From Sebastes aleutianus (lineage: Eukaryota > Chordata > Actinopteri > Perciformes > Sebastidae), in the NCBI GenBank assembly GCA_916700875.1, contig CAKAKS010000013.1, forward strand, positions 14,318,596 to 14,382,595: a stretch of DNA of 64,000 nt. Direction: 5' to 3'. The translations under genes and the position numbers were made by a program. This document shows positions 12,001-23,412 of this stretch, piece by piece; the first letter of the stretch is position 1, and each line of letters begins with the position of its first letter. The notes beneath the pieces are model-generated. The model ran no database searches. It was given only the letters and a program-made list of their open reading frames with translations, and had not been told where the DNA came from.

Positions 12001-12188
12001 TGAGCTCAACAGAGTTATTAACTCTAGTAACAACATGCTCTAGTATTGCTAGTATTGCAGCTAGAGAGAGATAAGTAGTGTAAACTAACCCTTGCTGTCA
12101 CTTTGTACTCGGTGTGTCCCTTCTCGTGTGCTCGTGGGTCGGTCACGGTGAAGAAGCGATAATGTTCTTCTTTGGCTTTTCGTGACAT
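6093..12188 (-). CDS. snx15: Sorting nexin-15 (PX + MIT domains)
   Basis: Seven exons, read 3' to 5' on the plus axis: 12090-12188, 11340-11496, 10055-10170, 9536-9812, 9270-9449, 7794-7991, 6093-6232. They join in frame with GT/AG junctions into 388 codons (human SNX15 is about 342 aa). The start is the ATG at 12186-12188 (MSRKAKEEHYRF), matching the family N-terminus; the open frame upstream begins at TTG. Residues 1-124 form the PX domain, with RRFSELKKLH and YTHRNLFRRQEEFPSFPR; PX domains bind phosphoinositides on endosomes. Residues 125-300 are an acidic, proline-rich linker (GGEVTRPLD, DNDLAVFDP). Residues about 303-370 are a three-helix MIT domain. The family acts in endosomal trafficking of receptors. 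The last about 20 residues (HSHTPTHTHTQDP) are encoded by a CA-rich tract. Introns host tRNA genes and a hAT element. Identity is confident; expression is not testable here. Confidence 0.95.
6441..6522 (-). tRNA. trnL-AAG: tRNA-Leu(AAG), copy 1
   Basis: An 82-nt minus-strand tRNA with a seven-base-pair acceptor stem (GGTAGCG/CGCTGCC), discriminator A, anticodon loop TTAAGGC (anticodon AAG), a class II variable arm and T-arm GGGTTCAAATCCC. A, B box and fold are intact. A T5 Pol III terminator follows directly (aaaaa at 6429-6433 on plus). It lies in snx15 intron 6, same strand as the host. Confidence 0.96.
7034..7115 (-). tRNA. trnL-AAG: tRNA-Leu(AAG), copy 2
   Basis: The 82-nt sequence is identical to the copy at 6441-6522, also in snx15 intron 6, with a T4 terminator (aaaa at 7023-7026 on plus). 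The flank beyond the tRNA 3' end is partly shared ('agagctgaaaaggttcc' against 'agagctaaaaatgttcc'), which indicates local duplication of a unit larger than the tRNA. Confidence 0.96.
8335..8428. repeat. Short dispersed repeat fragment
   Basis: AT-rich piece ending 'attaattgataatgacaat', then 'cgttgcagcccta', a phrase I recognise from high-copy fish repeats. It lies in snx15 intron 5. Boundaries are approximate. Confidence 0.45.
8548..8630 (-). pseudogene. Decayed tRNA-Leu(AAG) copy 3
   Basis: Aligns along its whole length with the intact tRNA-Leu(AAG) genes and keeps some flank ('tccagctcttcagaaagca' against 'tccagctcctcagagagca' near copy 2). It carries many substitutions: the T-loop GGTTCAAATCC becomes GGATTGGAATCC, D-arm changes appear, and a base is inserted near the variable arm. 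The acceptor stem is mismatched. No T4 run follows closely. It lies in snx15 intron 5. Confidence 0.85.
8816..8886 (-). pseudogene. Truncated tRNA-Leu copy 4
   Basis: Matches the T-arm, variable arm, anticodon arm and D-arm of the neighbouring tRNA-Leu genes, but both acceptor strands are lost and the anticodon stem is altered ('ggagtcttaatgtagcgcc'). The upstream flank 'agagctgaaaagcatcttt' resembles that of copies 1 and 2. It is non-functional. Confidence 0.85.
10769..11231. mobile_element. Non-autonomous hAT-like element with 8-bp TSD
   Basis: The ends are caggggtctgcaacc and ggttgct-gacccctg (TIR about 15 bp, CAGGGGTC core). The flanking duplication 'atctaacc' at 10761-10768 and 11232-11239 is perfect. 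The 8-bp TSD and the CAGGGG-type end fit the hAT superfamily. A related element in opposite orientation lies at 39960-40610. It sits in snx15 intron 2 and has no coding capacity. Confidence 0.92.
10819..11065. mobile_element. Inverted-repeat element nested inside the hAT element
   Basis: The left segment (tacgacggtgtattagggcc, then acattgaggga) and the right segment (tccctcaatgtgg, then ccataatactccgtagta) are imperfect reverse complements of about 30 bp. The interior is largely a second inverted repeat, with 'acgagaataaagtcataact' against 'agttatgactttattctcgt'. At the matching point the related hAT copy at 39960-40610 has no such sequence, which supports a nested insertion. Confidence 0.8.
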
Positions 12189-12400
12189 GTCCGTTCTCGG
12201 TGACAACAGAAAGAAAGCAGCGTGTTTCAGCGGCTCAACACAGAGCTGTCAGAGCTGTCAGAGCTGCTGTAGTCTGGTTGTAGTAGCTCTGTTGTGATTA
12301 TTCTGCCTCTACAAGCACTTCCTGGTTGGTGACGTAGGCAAATACGTGATTACGTTTCGTAGAGGCGTCAAGATCGACGGCAAATTGTAAAATACTATCT
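12189..12400 (-). promoter_or_regulatory. snx15: Presumed snx15 promoter / 5' UTR
   Basis: The region lies just upstream of the snx15 ATG and has CpGs and several ACGT cores ('gtgacgtagg', 'aatacgtgattacgtttcg', 12329-12360) suggestive of bZIP/E-box-type sites. Three near-tandem 'cagagctgt' words occur at about 12241-12267. No TATA box is evident. The extent is inferred from position only. Confidence 0.4.
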
Positions 12401-12419
12401 TTTTCTCATTCTTATTAGT

Positions 12420-15212
12420 AGCAATAGTAAAATATATATATTTATTTAAAATATCTATTTATATATATTTTCTGTGTTGTATGATGTTGCAATAATATTT
12501 TATATTCATATATTTCCAATATATTTTCTTTGTTGATTGATGTTGCAATACTATTTCATATTCATATATTTTTTCTTTGTTGACTGATGTTGCAATACTA
12601 TTTCATATTCATATATTTTTTATATATTTTCTTTGTTGACTGATGTTGCAATACTATTTCATATTCATATATATTTTTTATATATTTTCTTTGTTGACTG
12701 ATGTTGCAATACTATTTCATATTCATATATTTTTTATATATTTTCTTTGTTGACTGATGTTGCAATACTATTTCATATTCATATATATTTTATATATTTT
12801 CTTTGTTGACTGATGTTGCAATACTATTTCATATTCATATATATTTTTTATATATTTTCTTTGTTGTCTGATGTTGCAATAATATTTTATATTAATATAT
12901 TTTTAATATATTTTCTTTGTTGCCTGATGTTGCAATAATATTTTATATTAATAGATTTTTTTATATTTTGTCTTTGTTGACTGATGTTGCAATACTATTT
13001 CATATTCATATATTTTTTAGATATTTTCTTTGTTGACTGATGTTGCAATACTATTTCATATTCATATATTTTTTTAATATATTTTTGTGTTGTATGATGT
13101 TGCAATAATATTTTATATTCATATATTTCTAATATATTTTCTTTGTTGTCTGATGTTGCATTCATATTTCATATTCATATATTTTCTTTGTTGACTGATG
13201 TTGCAATACTATTTCATATTCATATATTTTTATATATATATTTTCTGTGTTGCCTGATGTTGCAATAATATTTTATATTCATATATTTCTAATATATTTT
13301 CTTAGTTGATTGATGTTGCAATACTATTTCATATTCATATATTTTTTAGATATTTTCTTTGTTGACTGATGTTGCAATACTATTTCATATTCATATATTT
13401 TTTTAATATATTTTTGTGTTGTATGATGTTGCAATAATATTTTATATTCATATATTTCTAATATATTTTCTTTGTTGTCTGATGTTGCATTCATATTTCA
13501 TATTCATATATTTTCTTTGTTGACTGATGTTGCAATACTATTTCATATTCATATATTTTTATATATATATTTTCTGTGTTGTATGATGTTGCAATAATAT
13601 TTTATATTCATATATTTCTAATATATTTTCTTTGTTGATTGATGTTGCAATACTATTTCATATTCATATATTTTTTATATATTTTCTTTGTTGTCTGATG
13701 TTGCAATAATATTTTATATTAATATATTTTTAATATATTTTCTTTGTTGTCTGATGTTGCAATAATATTTTATATTAATAGATTTTTTTATATTTTGTCT
13801 TTGTTGACTGATGTTGCAATACTATTTAATATTCATATATTTTTTAGATATTTTCTTTGTTGACTGATGTTGCAATACTATTTCATATTCATATATTTTT
13901 TTTATATATTTTTGTGTTGTATGATGTTGCAATAATATTTTATATTCATATATTTCTAATATATTTTCTTTGTTGTCTGATGTTGCATTCATATTTCATA
14001 TTAATATATTTTCTTTGTTGACTGATGTTGCAATACTATTTCATATTCATATATTTTTTTTTATATATTTTCTGTGTTGTATGATGTTGCAATACTATTT
14101 CATATTCATATATTTTTTTAATATATTTTTGTGTTGTATGATGTTGCAATAATATTTTATATTCATATATTTCTAATATATTTTCTTTGTTGTCTGATGT
14201 TGCATTCATATTTCATATTCATATATTTTCTTTGTTGACTGATGTTGCAATACTATTTCATATTCATATATTTTTATATATATATTTTCTGTGTTGTATG
14301 ATGTTGCAATAATATTTTATATTCATATATTTCTAATATATTTTCTTTGTTGATTGATGTTGCAATACTATTTCATATTCATATATTTTTTATATATTTT
14401 CTTTGTTGTCTGATGTTGCAATAATATTTTATATTAATATATTTTTAATATATTTTCTTTGTTGTCTGATGTTGCAATAATATTTTATATTAATAGATTT
14501 TTTTATATTTTGTCTTTGTTGACTGATGTTGCAATACTATTTAATATTCATATATTTTTTAGATATTTTCTTTGTTGACTGATGTTGCAATACTATTTCA
14601 TATTCATATATTTTTTTTATATATTTTTGTGTTGTATGATGTTGCAATAATATTTTATATTCATATATTTCTAATATATTTTCTTTGTTGTCTGATGTTG
14701 CATTCATATTTCATATTAATATATTTTCTTTGTTGACTGATGTTGCAATACTATTTCATATTCATATATTTTTTTTTATATATTTTCTGTGTTGTATGAT
14801 GTTGCAATAATATTTTATATTCATATATTTCTAATATATTTTCTTTGTTGATTGATGTTGCAATACTATTTCATATTCATATATTTTTTATATATTTTCT
14901 TTGTTGACTGATGTTGCAATACTATTTCATATTCATATATTTTTTTTATATATTTTCTGTGTTGTATGATGTTGCAATAATATTTTATATTCATATATTT
15001 CTAATATATTTTCTTTGTTGTCTGATGTTGCATTAATATTTCATATTCACATATTTGTATATATATTTTCTTTGTTGTCTAATGTTGCAATAATATTTTA
15101 TATTAATATATTCTTTATATATTTTCTTTGTTGTCTAATGTTGCAATCATATTTTATATAAATATATTTTTGATATATTTTCTTTGTTGTCTGATGTTGC
15201 AATAATATTCCA
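12420..15212. repeat. AT-rich minisatellite with higher-order organisation
   Basis: About 2.8 kb built from roughly 50-60-bp units containing 'ttgactgatgttgcaatact' and then 'atttcatattcatatatttt'. Variants (ttgtatg/ttgtctg/ttgattg; aatactatttc/aataatatttt/attcatatttc) recur in ordered blocks. A marker variant ('aatagatttttttatatttt') recurs at about 12950, 13780 and 14495; the last two start a nearly identical segment of about 715 bp. The array begins about 0.2 kb upstream of the snx15 start. Confidence 0.95.
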
Positions 15213-16167
15213 GAACACTATTTTTAAACCTAATTAACCTAGTTGTAATACTAATCAGACAGTTATTTAATATAATGCAGTATAGAAGGTCTATGTTTTA
15301 GTACAGAGACTGTATATAAAACCATGCATTACCTCCTGAATTTACATAGTAATTGATATCAGAACGATGGTTGATTACTGTAAAATGAATGTCAAAGTCA
15401 TAAAAATGTGTAAAATGTATCACGTGCAATTTGTCTTTGCACTAATTTTTTTATCAATGTAAGAACCATTGGGATACTGCAGGGGGCGCTAAAGGTTCAT
15501 GCAATTTACCCAGGGAAGTCTACTAAAGTAGAAAAGGGACTTTACAGTAAATAAAAATGACTGTAACATATCTTTTAATGACTTTTGTTTGATGATACCT
15601 TTCTGATATAACCGATGTAAATCTGCATTCATATTGTCTGTGTCTCTGTGTTCAAGATGCTAAAATAAGAAAAGCACATAAAGGTCTCGGCCTTTCCCTG
15701 TTTGAGACAATACAACAAAGAGAGCAACTACAGACATCCCTATAATACTGAGGAAGTTCCAGCTGTGCACTCATATTGTGCAACAATACAATTTCCCACA
15801 TTTCCTATACTATGATCACTTTTAAGTCAAAGGGCTTTACACTATTTATTTTATTTACTTTTTCACAGACTCATAAGGTCACTGAAATGATCAAACTGAT
15901 CCAGAAGATCCTAGTGTTTCATATTATGTCTTCAAAACCTCCTCAAGGCCTTGAACAAGAGACAGCCTGAGTGTGAGTTTATACTCAACGGCTGTAGCTC
16001 AAAGGTCAGCGGTGCTGCTTTCTTTTCAGGTAATTGCCTGTTAAATTGAAGGGAACATGTGTGGCCAAATGAGGTAAATATTTAATTTGAGATAACCTGC
16101 CTGGCTGGTTTGGCTTTACTGACGAAAAGATCAGTAACAGATAGAAGTCAAACCGGTTGTATTCAGG
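15213..16167. other. Intergenic, no gene seen
   Basis: AT-rich unique-looking DNA after the minisatellite. No conserved exon, RNA gene or transposon end could be supported. Confidence 0.5.
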
Positions 16168-16709
16168 CTATAGTTGGAAGTACTTTCACTCAAGTACTGT
16201 ACTTAAGTACAATTTTGAGGTACTTTACTTGAGTATTTCCATTTTCTGCTACTTTATACTTCTACTCCACTACAATTCAGGGGGAAATATTGTACTTTTT
16301 ACTCCACTATATTTATTTAATAACTTATGTTACTTTGCAGATTCTGATTATTAATACGAAATATAATCAACAAATACATTTTAATGTATTATCAAAGGAA
16401 AGATAAGACTTATTGATCCCGAGGGCTAAATTCACAAGCTACCCTGCTGTATATAAAGTAATTAAAATTCTTCACCTCCACCTTTACCAGCTTCAACATT
16501 AAAGTGATGTACACATTAATTCCTCAATGGTTATACTACAATAATATAATATACATTATTGTGAAATGAGCCATTCTGCATAATGAGAACTTTTACTTTT
16601 GGTACTTTAAGTGTATTTTGATGCTAATACTTTAGTACTTTTACCTAAGTTAAATATTTTGAATGCAGGACTTTTAGTTATTTCAGTACATACTTCTACC
16701 GCTGGCATT
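16168..16709 (+). mobile_element. Degraded copy of the 'cagtggtggaa' hAT-like repeat
   Basis: The left part reads like a common fish element ('tcaagtactgtacttaagta', 'ttccattttctgctacttta', 'ctactccactaca'). The interior matches the element at 33394-36314 in reverse ('gagccattctgcataatgag' and 'gaaatattgtactttttact'). The right end, 'ttctaccgctg', is a decayed 'ttccaccactg'. No target duplication remains. Confidence 0.7.
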
Positions 16710-16840
16710 TATGAGATCTTTCTAATACTTTCACACACAGAGCTGGCTTTATGTGCATTGGTGATACAGGAGTCTAGGTACAGCATATACAGTCAGCTTA
16801 GAGATGCATGTACAATAATGACAGGCTACTATGTACAAAA

Positions 16841-16912
16841 TAGCAGAGGATGGTTTCGATCCATCGACCTCTGGGTTATGGGCCCAGCACGCTTCCGCTG
16901 CGCCACTCTGCT
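16841..16912 (-). tRNA. trnM-CAT (initiator): Initiator tRNA-Met(CAT)
   Basis: A 72-nt minus-strand gene that begins AGCAGAGTGGCGCAGCGGAA and has anticodon loop CCCATAA (anticodon CAT). The anticodon stem is flanked by the three G-C pairs typical of initiators (GGG/CCC). The T-arm is GGATCGAAACC, with A54/A60-like eukaryotic initiator features, and the acceptor A-T first pair is characteristic of eukaryotic iMet. A T4 terminator follows immediately (16837-16840 on plus). Confidence 0.97.
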
Positions 16913-17099
16913 TTGATGAGGGGGAAGGGAGAAAAAGAGTACTGCATGTGTGACTACAACTGCTTGTCATTCTTCTCACAGAGAGGTGCATTCTTACATA
17001 ACGTGCAACCATTGTTTCCTGCTCACAGAAAGGGGGAGAGAGTAAGGGGCTGAGAGGAGGGAGCACGGTTCAGAGAGTGAGAAGGAGAGCAGTAACAGG

Positions 17100-17320
17100 A
17101 GAGCAGCAGAGTTGCCAATTCTTGCTTATTATAATCGACTTTGGGTTTGTTTTCCTGAAAGGTCGCTTACAAATATTGGTAGTTGCAGGTTGCGTTTTTT
17201 TGGGCTTGTTTCTAAAGTGTAGTTGCGCTTATTTGGGCTCCTGTCTCTCTCCTCTATACCTGTCTAGTTTGTCCTGTTACAGGATTTGTACACAACCCTG
17301 ATCTAAATCTAGATCTAATC
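17100..17320. repeat. Dispersed repeat with 'ttgggcttgttt' motif, first part
   Basis: Contains 'gttgccaattcttg', 'ggtcgctt' and 'tttgggcttgtttct', which recur at 17585-17675 ('ggtcgctt', 'ttttgggcttgtttct', 'ggttgccagtttct'). The two parts bracket the 72-bp tandem repeat, so they may be one element split by it or two fragments. Confidence 0.5.
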
Positions 17321-17324
17321 CTGT

Positions 17325-17505
17325 AAAATGACAAGCCAAAATGGATGCAAAAATGACATGAAACGTTCAACTTTAAGTTTATAACAAGAAAAATGTAAAA
17401 TTACAAGCTAAAATGGATGCAACAATGACATGAAATGTTCAACTTTAAGTTTATAACAAGAAAAATGTGAAGTTACAAGCTAAAAATGGACACAAAAATG
17501 CAATC
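17325..17505. repeat. 72-bp tandem repeat, about 2.5 copies
   Basis: A unit beginning near 'aagccaaaatggatgcaa' repeats with a 72-bp period ('atggatgcaa' at 17341 and 'atggatgcaa' at 17413), with a third partial copy near 17480. Copies differ by a few substitutions (aaacgttc/aaatgttc). Confidence 0.85.
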
Positions 17506-17699
17506 TAATGCATGCAATCCAAGATAAATTCATACATATATAAGAGTGGCTGCCTCTCTCTATCATATTGTGGTAGGTAGGTACGGTCGCTTGTTTTGGG
17601 GGGAGAGAGTTGCTTCTTTTGGGCTTGTTTCTGTGGACTTGGTTGCCAGTTTCTCTCACAAGATCTGGCAACACTGTAGTGCAGGACATGGAGGAAAGA

Positions 17700-18839
17700 G
17701 TCTGTGAATGAGAAAGAGACGGATGTGGACTGGGAGAGAGAGGGAAATGTGAAATGAACTCAATGTGATTTATCTTTTTGTATATTTTTCATGTATTTCT
17801 GCGGTGAATGCACTAATGTGTTAAACTAATTAGTGTCTGCTCTCTGTCCATATTAGCTCTCCATTCATGCCAGTAAAGAGTTAGAGAGGAAGGCCTTCCT
17901 CATTGAACAGTCTCCCCTTTGTCTGTGAGAGAGAACTAGGCCACACGTAGGGAACAAAGACAGCAAAAAGAACAGGAGGGAATATTTAACGGAAGAGGAG
18001 AAAGATTGGAAGTAGAAAAGTTATCAAAATGTACAAGCAAAGCGCGGCGTTTGTGTGTGTGCTGCATTCATATCAGCATAACAGAACATAAAGCAATAAC
18101 ATTACACAATATGGCAAAGTCCCTATGAAGTACACCCAATATGATTGAATGTGTGTGTATTACGTGAACTTATAAAATGTTTCAACTTTCTCTGTAACTT
18201 ATTCACTAAATATCAGTGTACTATAGTGATCTATGGATTTCTGTTGAACTGTATAGGGCTGCACAATGCAGCGAGCCTGTGAGACAATGACATGAAAGCA
18301 CAAGACCTCAGCTAAACTGGTCTAAACTGGTCCAGGTCTGCTCTGCTGGGCTTTTTTTTTTCAAGCTCATGCTGTCTTGCAAAATAAACTCTCTCAGAGG
18401 GATCAGACAAGGATTTACAGTGAGGCCCTGTGTGTGTATTCATGTGTGTGTAGCCCTGCAGACTATAGATGTGTTGCTGAACAAGACAGGCAGCACTAAA
18501 AGCTTTTAGGGATTTTAGGGGGGAAAAAGGAACGGTTTATTACACATATTTTGATTACGTTAAATTGACAAATTTTCCAATCTATTGGTCTACATTTGAA
18601 GGGATTCTAAAACTGTGTTAAGCCACTTTTGTGACAGAATCAACCGTGAATCCTACTTTTAATATTTTTAAATGATAGTTTCCTCTTATTTATTCAATCT
18701 ACTTGTGTATGAGCATATATGCACATATCTTTCTGAAACTGCGACCCTGAACCACCAGTGTTCTGTAATTAAATGCACAGTAATCCCTGCCTGCTCCCCC
18801 TTCCTGCCTACAAAACTATATGCAGCAACCTTGCCCTCC

Positions 18840-18840
<1 letters not shown>
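17700..18840. other. Intergenic, no gene seen
   Basis: Mostly unique-looking AT-rich sequence. No exon-like or RNA-gene-like segment could be supported. Confidence 0.5.

Positions 18841-18843
<3 letters not shown>

Positions 18844-18877
<34 letters not shown>
18844..18877. repeat. (CT)n microsatellite
   Basis: About 17 CT dinucleotides. Confidence 0.9.
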
Positions 18878-18884
<7 letters not shown>

Positions 18885-18932
18885 CTTTCTATGTGTGTGA
18901 GTGTGTGCAGGCTGGCTGATGGATTTTAGTGT

Positions 18933-19411
18933 CAAGTCAAGTCAAACTTTATTTATATAACAAGCTTAAAAAACAACCGCAGTTGTCCAAAGTGATGAAC
19001 ATCTATATAATACAAATGAATACAAAGCAAGCAACAATAAGAACAGAGTAAAAACAATGATGTGCACATAAGAGCAGTGAAAGAGTTGCAGCACAACAGA
19101 AGATAAACTTAATCAAACACCAGCAAGAAGAGGCGAGTCTTCAGCAGCTCTTAAACTGTTCCAAAGATTAGGGACGGCCACCGCAAAGGCCTGGTCGTCT
19201 CTGATTTTGAGTCTAGTTCTGGGGACATCGAGGAGCATCTTATTGGTCGACCTTAGTGCGGAGTATGAACATGCAATATTTCTGCAAAATAAGGTGTAGC
19301 GAGCCAATCTAAAACCTTAAAAACAAGCAATCAAATCCGAAAATCATTCCAGAAATGGACAGGAAGCCAGTGGACGGAGGCCAAACCTAGTCAATGTGAT
19401 CACATTTTCTT
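18933..19411 (-). repeat. Dispersed retroelement-like repeat
   Basis: Begins 'caagtcaagtcaaactttat', a typical 3' end of fish retroposed repeats. It continues with 'ttcagcagctcttaaactgt', 'gcaaaggcctggtcgtctct' and 'gacaggaagccagtggacgg', phrases familiar from an abundant fish repeat. Open frames are broken. The minus-strand frame 19113-19307 (RTRLKIRDDQAFAVAVPNLWNSL) resembles the tail of a reverse-transcriptase-type ORF ('sFs.aaP.lWNsLP'), which suggests a LINE 3' fragment. Confidence 0.7.
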
Positions 19412-21899
19412 TTTGTGATACTGTCCCCTCCTCTACTGTTAAAAGCACAAACAAAGCACGCTGTGGCTTTACAATAGTACTAGTCTTGGGAGTGAATTAT
19501 TTCATCGGTGTCCTCCATTAACTTATCAGCATTGTCGCCAATTTGCAAAACATGCAAATCAGTGTACTGTCACATAAGTGCTATCCTTCCTTTCAGTTCT
19601 GGTTGTTGGAGATGTGAAGACTCAACAGGCAACATGTGGAAAAAAGACTTTATCTCAGTGTTGTGTTTCCTTTAATACTCGTGACCATGTTTCCAAATTT
19701 TGTTCCCAGTTTTGCTAGAACCCCCGACTCATAAACATGTTTTCACATCCCTGCTCCCTCCTCCTCTCTGCCCTTTCTCCTCTTTCTCCAGGCCACTCCT
19801 CCTGACTCTCGTTTCCTGAGCCAGCCACTCGTCCGTCTCTTCCTCTTTCCTTGTTTTTCTCCCCATATTTCCTACTATCCAACATGGATGTCTCTCCAAA
19901 CATTGTTCCCTTAACTGTCTTTAGTCTATAAAAGCAGAACAGACAAACGGAGAGTGTCCCTTTACTGTTTTTTCCTCATGTCTGTCCACCACCCTTCCTG
20001 GGTCAACAGCATAGCGTGTTCACATCAGCCAGCAGTCAACAGCTCCGTTACAACCTGACTCTGCCACACGTGTTCCACAGGCCGAGCCAAAAACAGAAAC
20101 AGATGGTGTGTGTTTGAGCTTGTCTAGAGGAGGGACATGTCTCTAAAATAAAAGATAGAACTTCTGCACGTGTGTTGGACCCTTATTTAGCTCTCGGCTA
20201 TACTTACATGGGCGTCACGTTAAGTTACCCGTTCTAGATTTCAGGAAGATCGGCCAGTCACGTCATGTTGTTAGAAAACGTGGCATAATAAATGAGGTTA
20301 AATGACACAGCTCTACAAATAGACACACAGCAGCCCATAAACCCCCACTGAATACGATTTAATCCCAGGCCCAAATACAGAATTGTGAATGTGTTTATAC
20401 TGAAGTGTCTGCACTACTTGTGGCAAAGTATCAGGGGTGAATAACATCACATGGGTTGTTATTAGCCTAAGAATTATATTTTCTTAGCCTGATAAATTGA
20501 TCTGAATAAGAACAAACTGAGTGTCTTTCTGTGGATTTTGATTGCAAGCTTTTTTTCTTGTCATAAAATACAAATTCATACGAAACCCTTCAGGACAATA
20601 GGACAGAGACTGAACAAAAACATCTGTGTGCGTGTAACAAGCACACACCTGAAAAGGTAGTAAAGTGGTGGAGCGTGTCCCTGAAGTTACCCGTCACATA
20701 AAGATGTTTACTCACAACAGTTTGAAAATTGCAAAACCCAAAATATAACCCTCTCAACATTTACAACTGATAAACGTCACAGGAATATGAGTATTATTTA
20801 CACACAACAATATAAAGACGTATGCGCTTTCCCATAAATAACCACACCTATCCTGGTATTTCATTGACTCTCAGGTTGCATACTGTCCCTAACTGACTCA
20901 GCAACAACATCCTCATTCTTCTTTAATAGTTATTGAGTTTTCAACATAATTCCTAGACAAGTAAGGTGCACTTAAGGACATTCACATCAAGGTGCTATCT
21001 AATTATACTGTTTTGACAGGGCAATACAACAAATATTACAATAGTACAAAAGAGATAAAAAGGAAAGAAGCAATCTACTGTATGTAAATATAAGTCAATC
21101 CATAAAACAAAAATATTGCACATAAATTATGATATCAGCAAATATTCAAGGATTCTACAGATTTCTCCCCCCTGTAGAAACTCCATAAAATATCTCCATA
21201 CTTTCACAAAGGTAGAGTATTTTCTCCTAATCATCCTCATTCGACTCTTCATTGTAATATTTAAGACAAATATCAACTGTAGTACACACTGTAACCTGTA
21301 CGAATATATTCTGAAACCTACCACAGTACTTTATGTTCATGACATAGAGACTTTGTGGATGCTTTTCCTAGAAGTCTGCTGTTACTCTATGGAGGTAAAC
21401 AACAGCTGTGGAAGGCCTCAGAGCACGAACACTGACTGATACAGCGACAACTAAATGAAACAGCAGCGATGTCAACAACAACTTGACATTTTGAAATGAT
21501 GACAAGCTATTTTTAGAGCCACTCACAGAAAAGATTTATGTTATGGATTTCCTTTTGTTTAAACTTTGTACCATAGATCCTGTTAAAAAAGTTGTATTGT
21601 ATATTACGGTAATAATAAGGGATATGGCTCTCTCTGGACTTGTTTTATTGGAGATCCATTTTGTCTATATATTCTACTAATAAAGACTTAACAGACGTAT
21701 CACTTATAAAAAATATTTTTTTTCTCTTCGGAGGCCTAAATTTACTTTGTTTATCCAATAGCCAATGCAGGAAAAGAATAATAACCATAATCTTAGTCAA
21801 ACCATATTACTTAAAAAAAAGCCAAACAAAAACAAAAAAAGCAGGGGCGAACAAGCTTGCCACCCTGACGACATATAAACCGACATATAAACCAACCTA
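19412..21899. other. Intergenic, no gene seen
   Basis: AT-rich DNA without recognisable exons. Open frames around 21116-21439 and 21640-21900 show no family resemblance I can name. Confidence 0.45.
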
Positions 21900-22140
21900 A
21901 TTGTTATATCTCTGCACCCCCTTTTTAAATTTGTATTATTATTTTTTTCTTCATTTAATTTTTTTTACTTATTTTTTATTTTATTTTAAATTCCCAATGC
22001 TGATGTTATTTTCTTTTCTGTGCATCTGTTTTGTTCGTTTCTAAACTCATTACTCAAAAGTTTGTTCATAAACTTTTGTAAGTATGAACTGTAAATTGCA
22101 TATATGAAAAAAAAAACAATAACAGAAAACAACGAGCTGA
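21900..22140 (+). repeat. T-rich retroelement tail, copy 1
   Basis: T-rich DNA ending 'gaactgtaaattgcatatatg' and then an A run. The same ending recurs at 63786-63813 after a similar T-rich region. A shared 3' terminus followed by A-rich DNA suggests the tail of one LINE-like family; class not determined. Confidence 0.55.
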
Positions 22141-22611
22141 CAGACATAGAAAATAAGGCCCTTATTTAACTGTGTAAAATGGGGTGTAGGTAAAGGGTGG
22201 GATTGTAATACGAAGATGATAGTGGTGACATGGTGGCATTTGCAACAACAGCACTGTTGCTCAGCTACTAAGTGAATATCAGAAAGCCATTCAAGTCCAA
22301 TTGAGTCTCGAAGGGATTTTGACTTCCCTTCGTTGTATTAGCACTAATAGTGAGAGCATGATCATATCAGACTGAATAGATTACTCAGTGATTGAGCAAA
22401 TTAGGTGGTAAAACAGAAGGAGGGGGGGATGGGTAGGAGGTGTAAATGGGGGTTAAATTAGATTAAAGAAGAAAGAAGCGATCTCCACTAATCAAAAGAT
22501 TTAAGGCCTCACCATGAGCCTATGTAGCACTTAATCAGGACATCTATCAGTAGGTCATCAGCACGGCTTGTACAACTGATTATATTATCTTCAGGAGATG
22601 TTTGCATCACA

Positions 22612-22790
22612 ATTCAATTCAATTCAATTCAATTCAAACAACTTTATTAATCCCTCTTAGGGCAATTGGTTTGGAGCAGCTTGTACATAAAAAAACATAG
22701 ATAAAACATAGTGTCACACAACAACAACAACAATATATGTAAGCTAAAAAAATATATAAAACAGGACCCAAAACGATTACTGATGTAAAT
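22612..22790 (-). repeat. LINE/SINE tail with (AATTC)n
   Basis: About five 'aattc' units followed by 'aacaactttattaatccctc' and 'ttagggcaattggtttgg'. This is the usual minus-orientation 3' end of fish retroposons. Confidence 0.65.
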
Positions 22791-23100
22791 TAGACTAACT
22801 AATAAATAAACAGACTGAACAAGAACAACGGAAGGATCAGTCTAATAAAGGCTGTTATTCACTAAACTGAATAACAACATATTTTCAGCCTATATTACTT
22901 AATTATTTATTATTTCCATGAGGGTAGCTGTCATCCAACCCCATGTCATGTCCACTAACTCTTATTTATAGGGGCATTTCTTTCTTTTGTACTAACTGGG
23001 GCAAAGGCTGAAACTGTGTAAAAACACACTGTGACATTGCTGTTGTGGTTTATAGAACAGAATAAAAGACACATTTTGACAGAAATGTGGTCCAAATAAG

Positions 23101-23101
23101 T

Positions 23102-23141
<40 letters not shown>

Positions 23142-23142
23142 G
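23101..23142. repeat. (GA)n microsatellite
   Basis: Two GA runs separated by 'aaa', about 50-90 bp upstream of the inferred slc3a2 first exon. Confidence 0.9.
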
Positions 23143-23189
23143 TTATTGGCTGGTCCTTCAGTAGGAGGAGGATCCAGGGCAACTACAAA

Positions 23190-23295
23190 TACAGAGCGAG
23201 CCCCACTGTAACCAGATTACCACAGGCCACAGGATTAACCACTGAGACAGAGGAAAAACACTAAAACCGGACGGATTATTCGCTGCTTTTTAAAG
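23190..23295 (+). other. slc3a2: Inferred slc3a2 noncoding first exon
   Basis: The segment ends '...gctttttaaag' followed by the consensus donor gtaatg at 23296. The first coding exon has an acceptor (tactgcag) 15 nt upstream of the ATG, so at least one 5' noncoding exon is required; this is the best candidate in the preceding kilobase. The start position is not determinable from sequence. Confidence 0.45.
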
Positions 23296-23412
23296 GTAAT
23301 GTTGAATCTACTTCATCACACAACCAGCTGTGTAACTCTGAATTAAACTGCTTTACTCATCCCTAGGAAGTGAAATAGCACAATGCTGTCAGCAGACTCG
23401 TGTAACAGGTGA

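Noticed and set aside
12189..12206. Six-residue N-terminal extension of SNX15
   Set aside because: The upstream codon is TTG, not ATG. The ATG at 12186-12188 matches the conserved family start.
13970..14152. 60-aa open frame in the minisatellite
   Set aside because: Hydrophobic Phe/Ile-rich peptide produced by the AT-rich tandem repeat.
12420..15212. CRISPR-like array
   Set aside because: The repeat is a contiguous eukaryotic minisatellite with variable units and no unique spacers; the genome is clearly animal.
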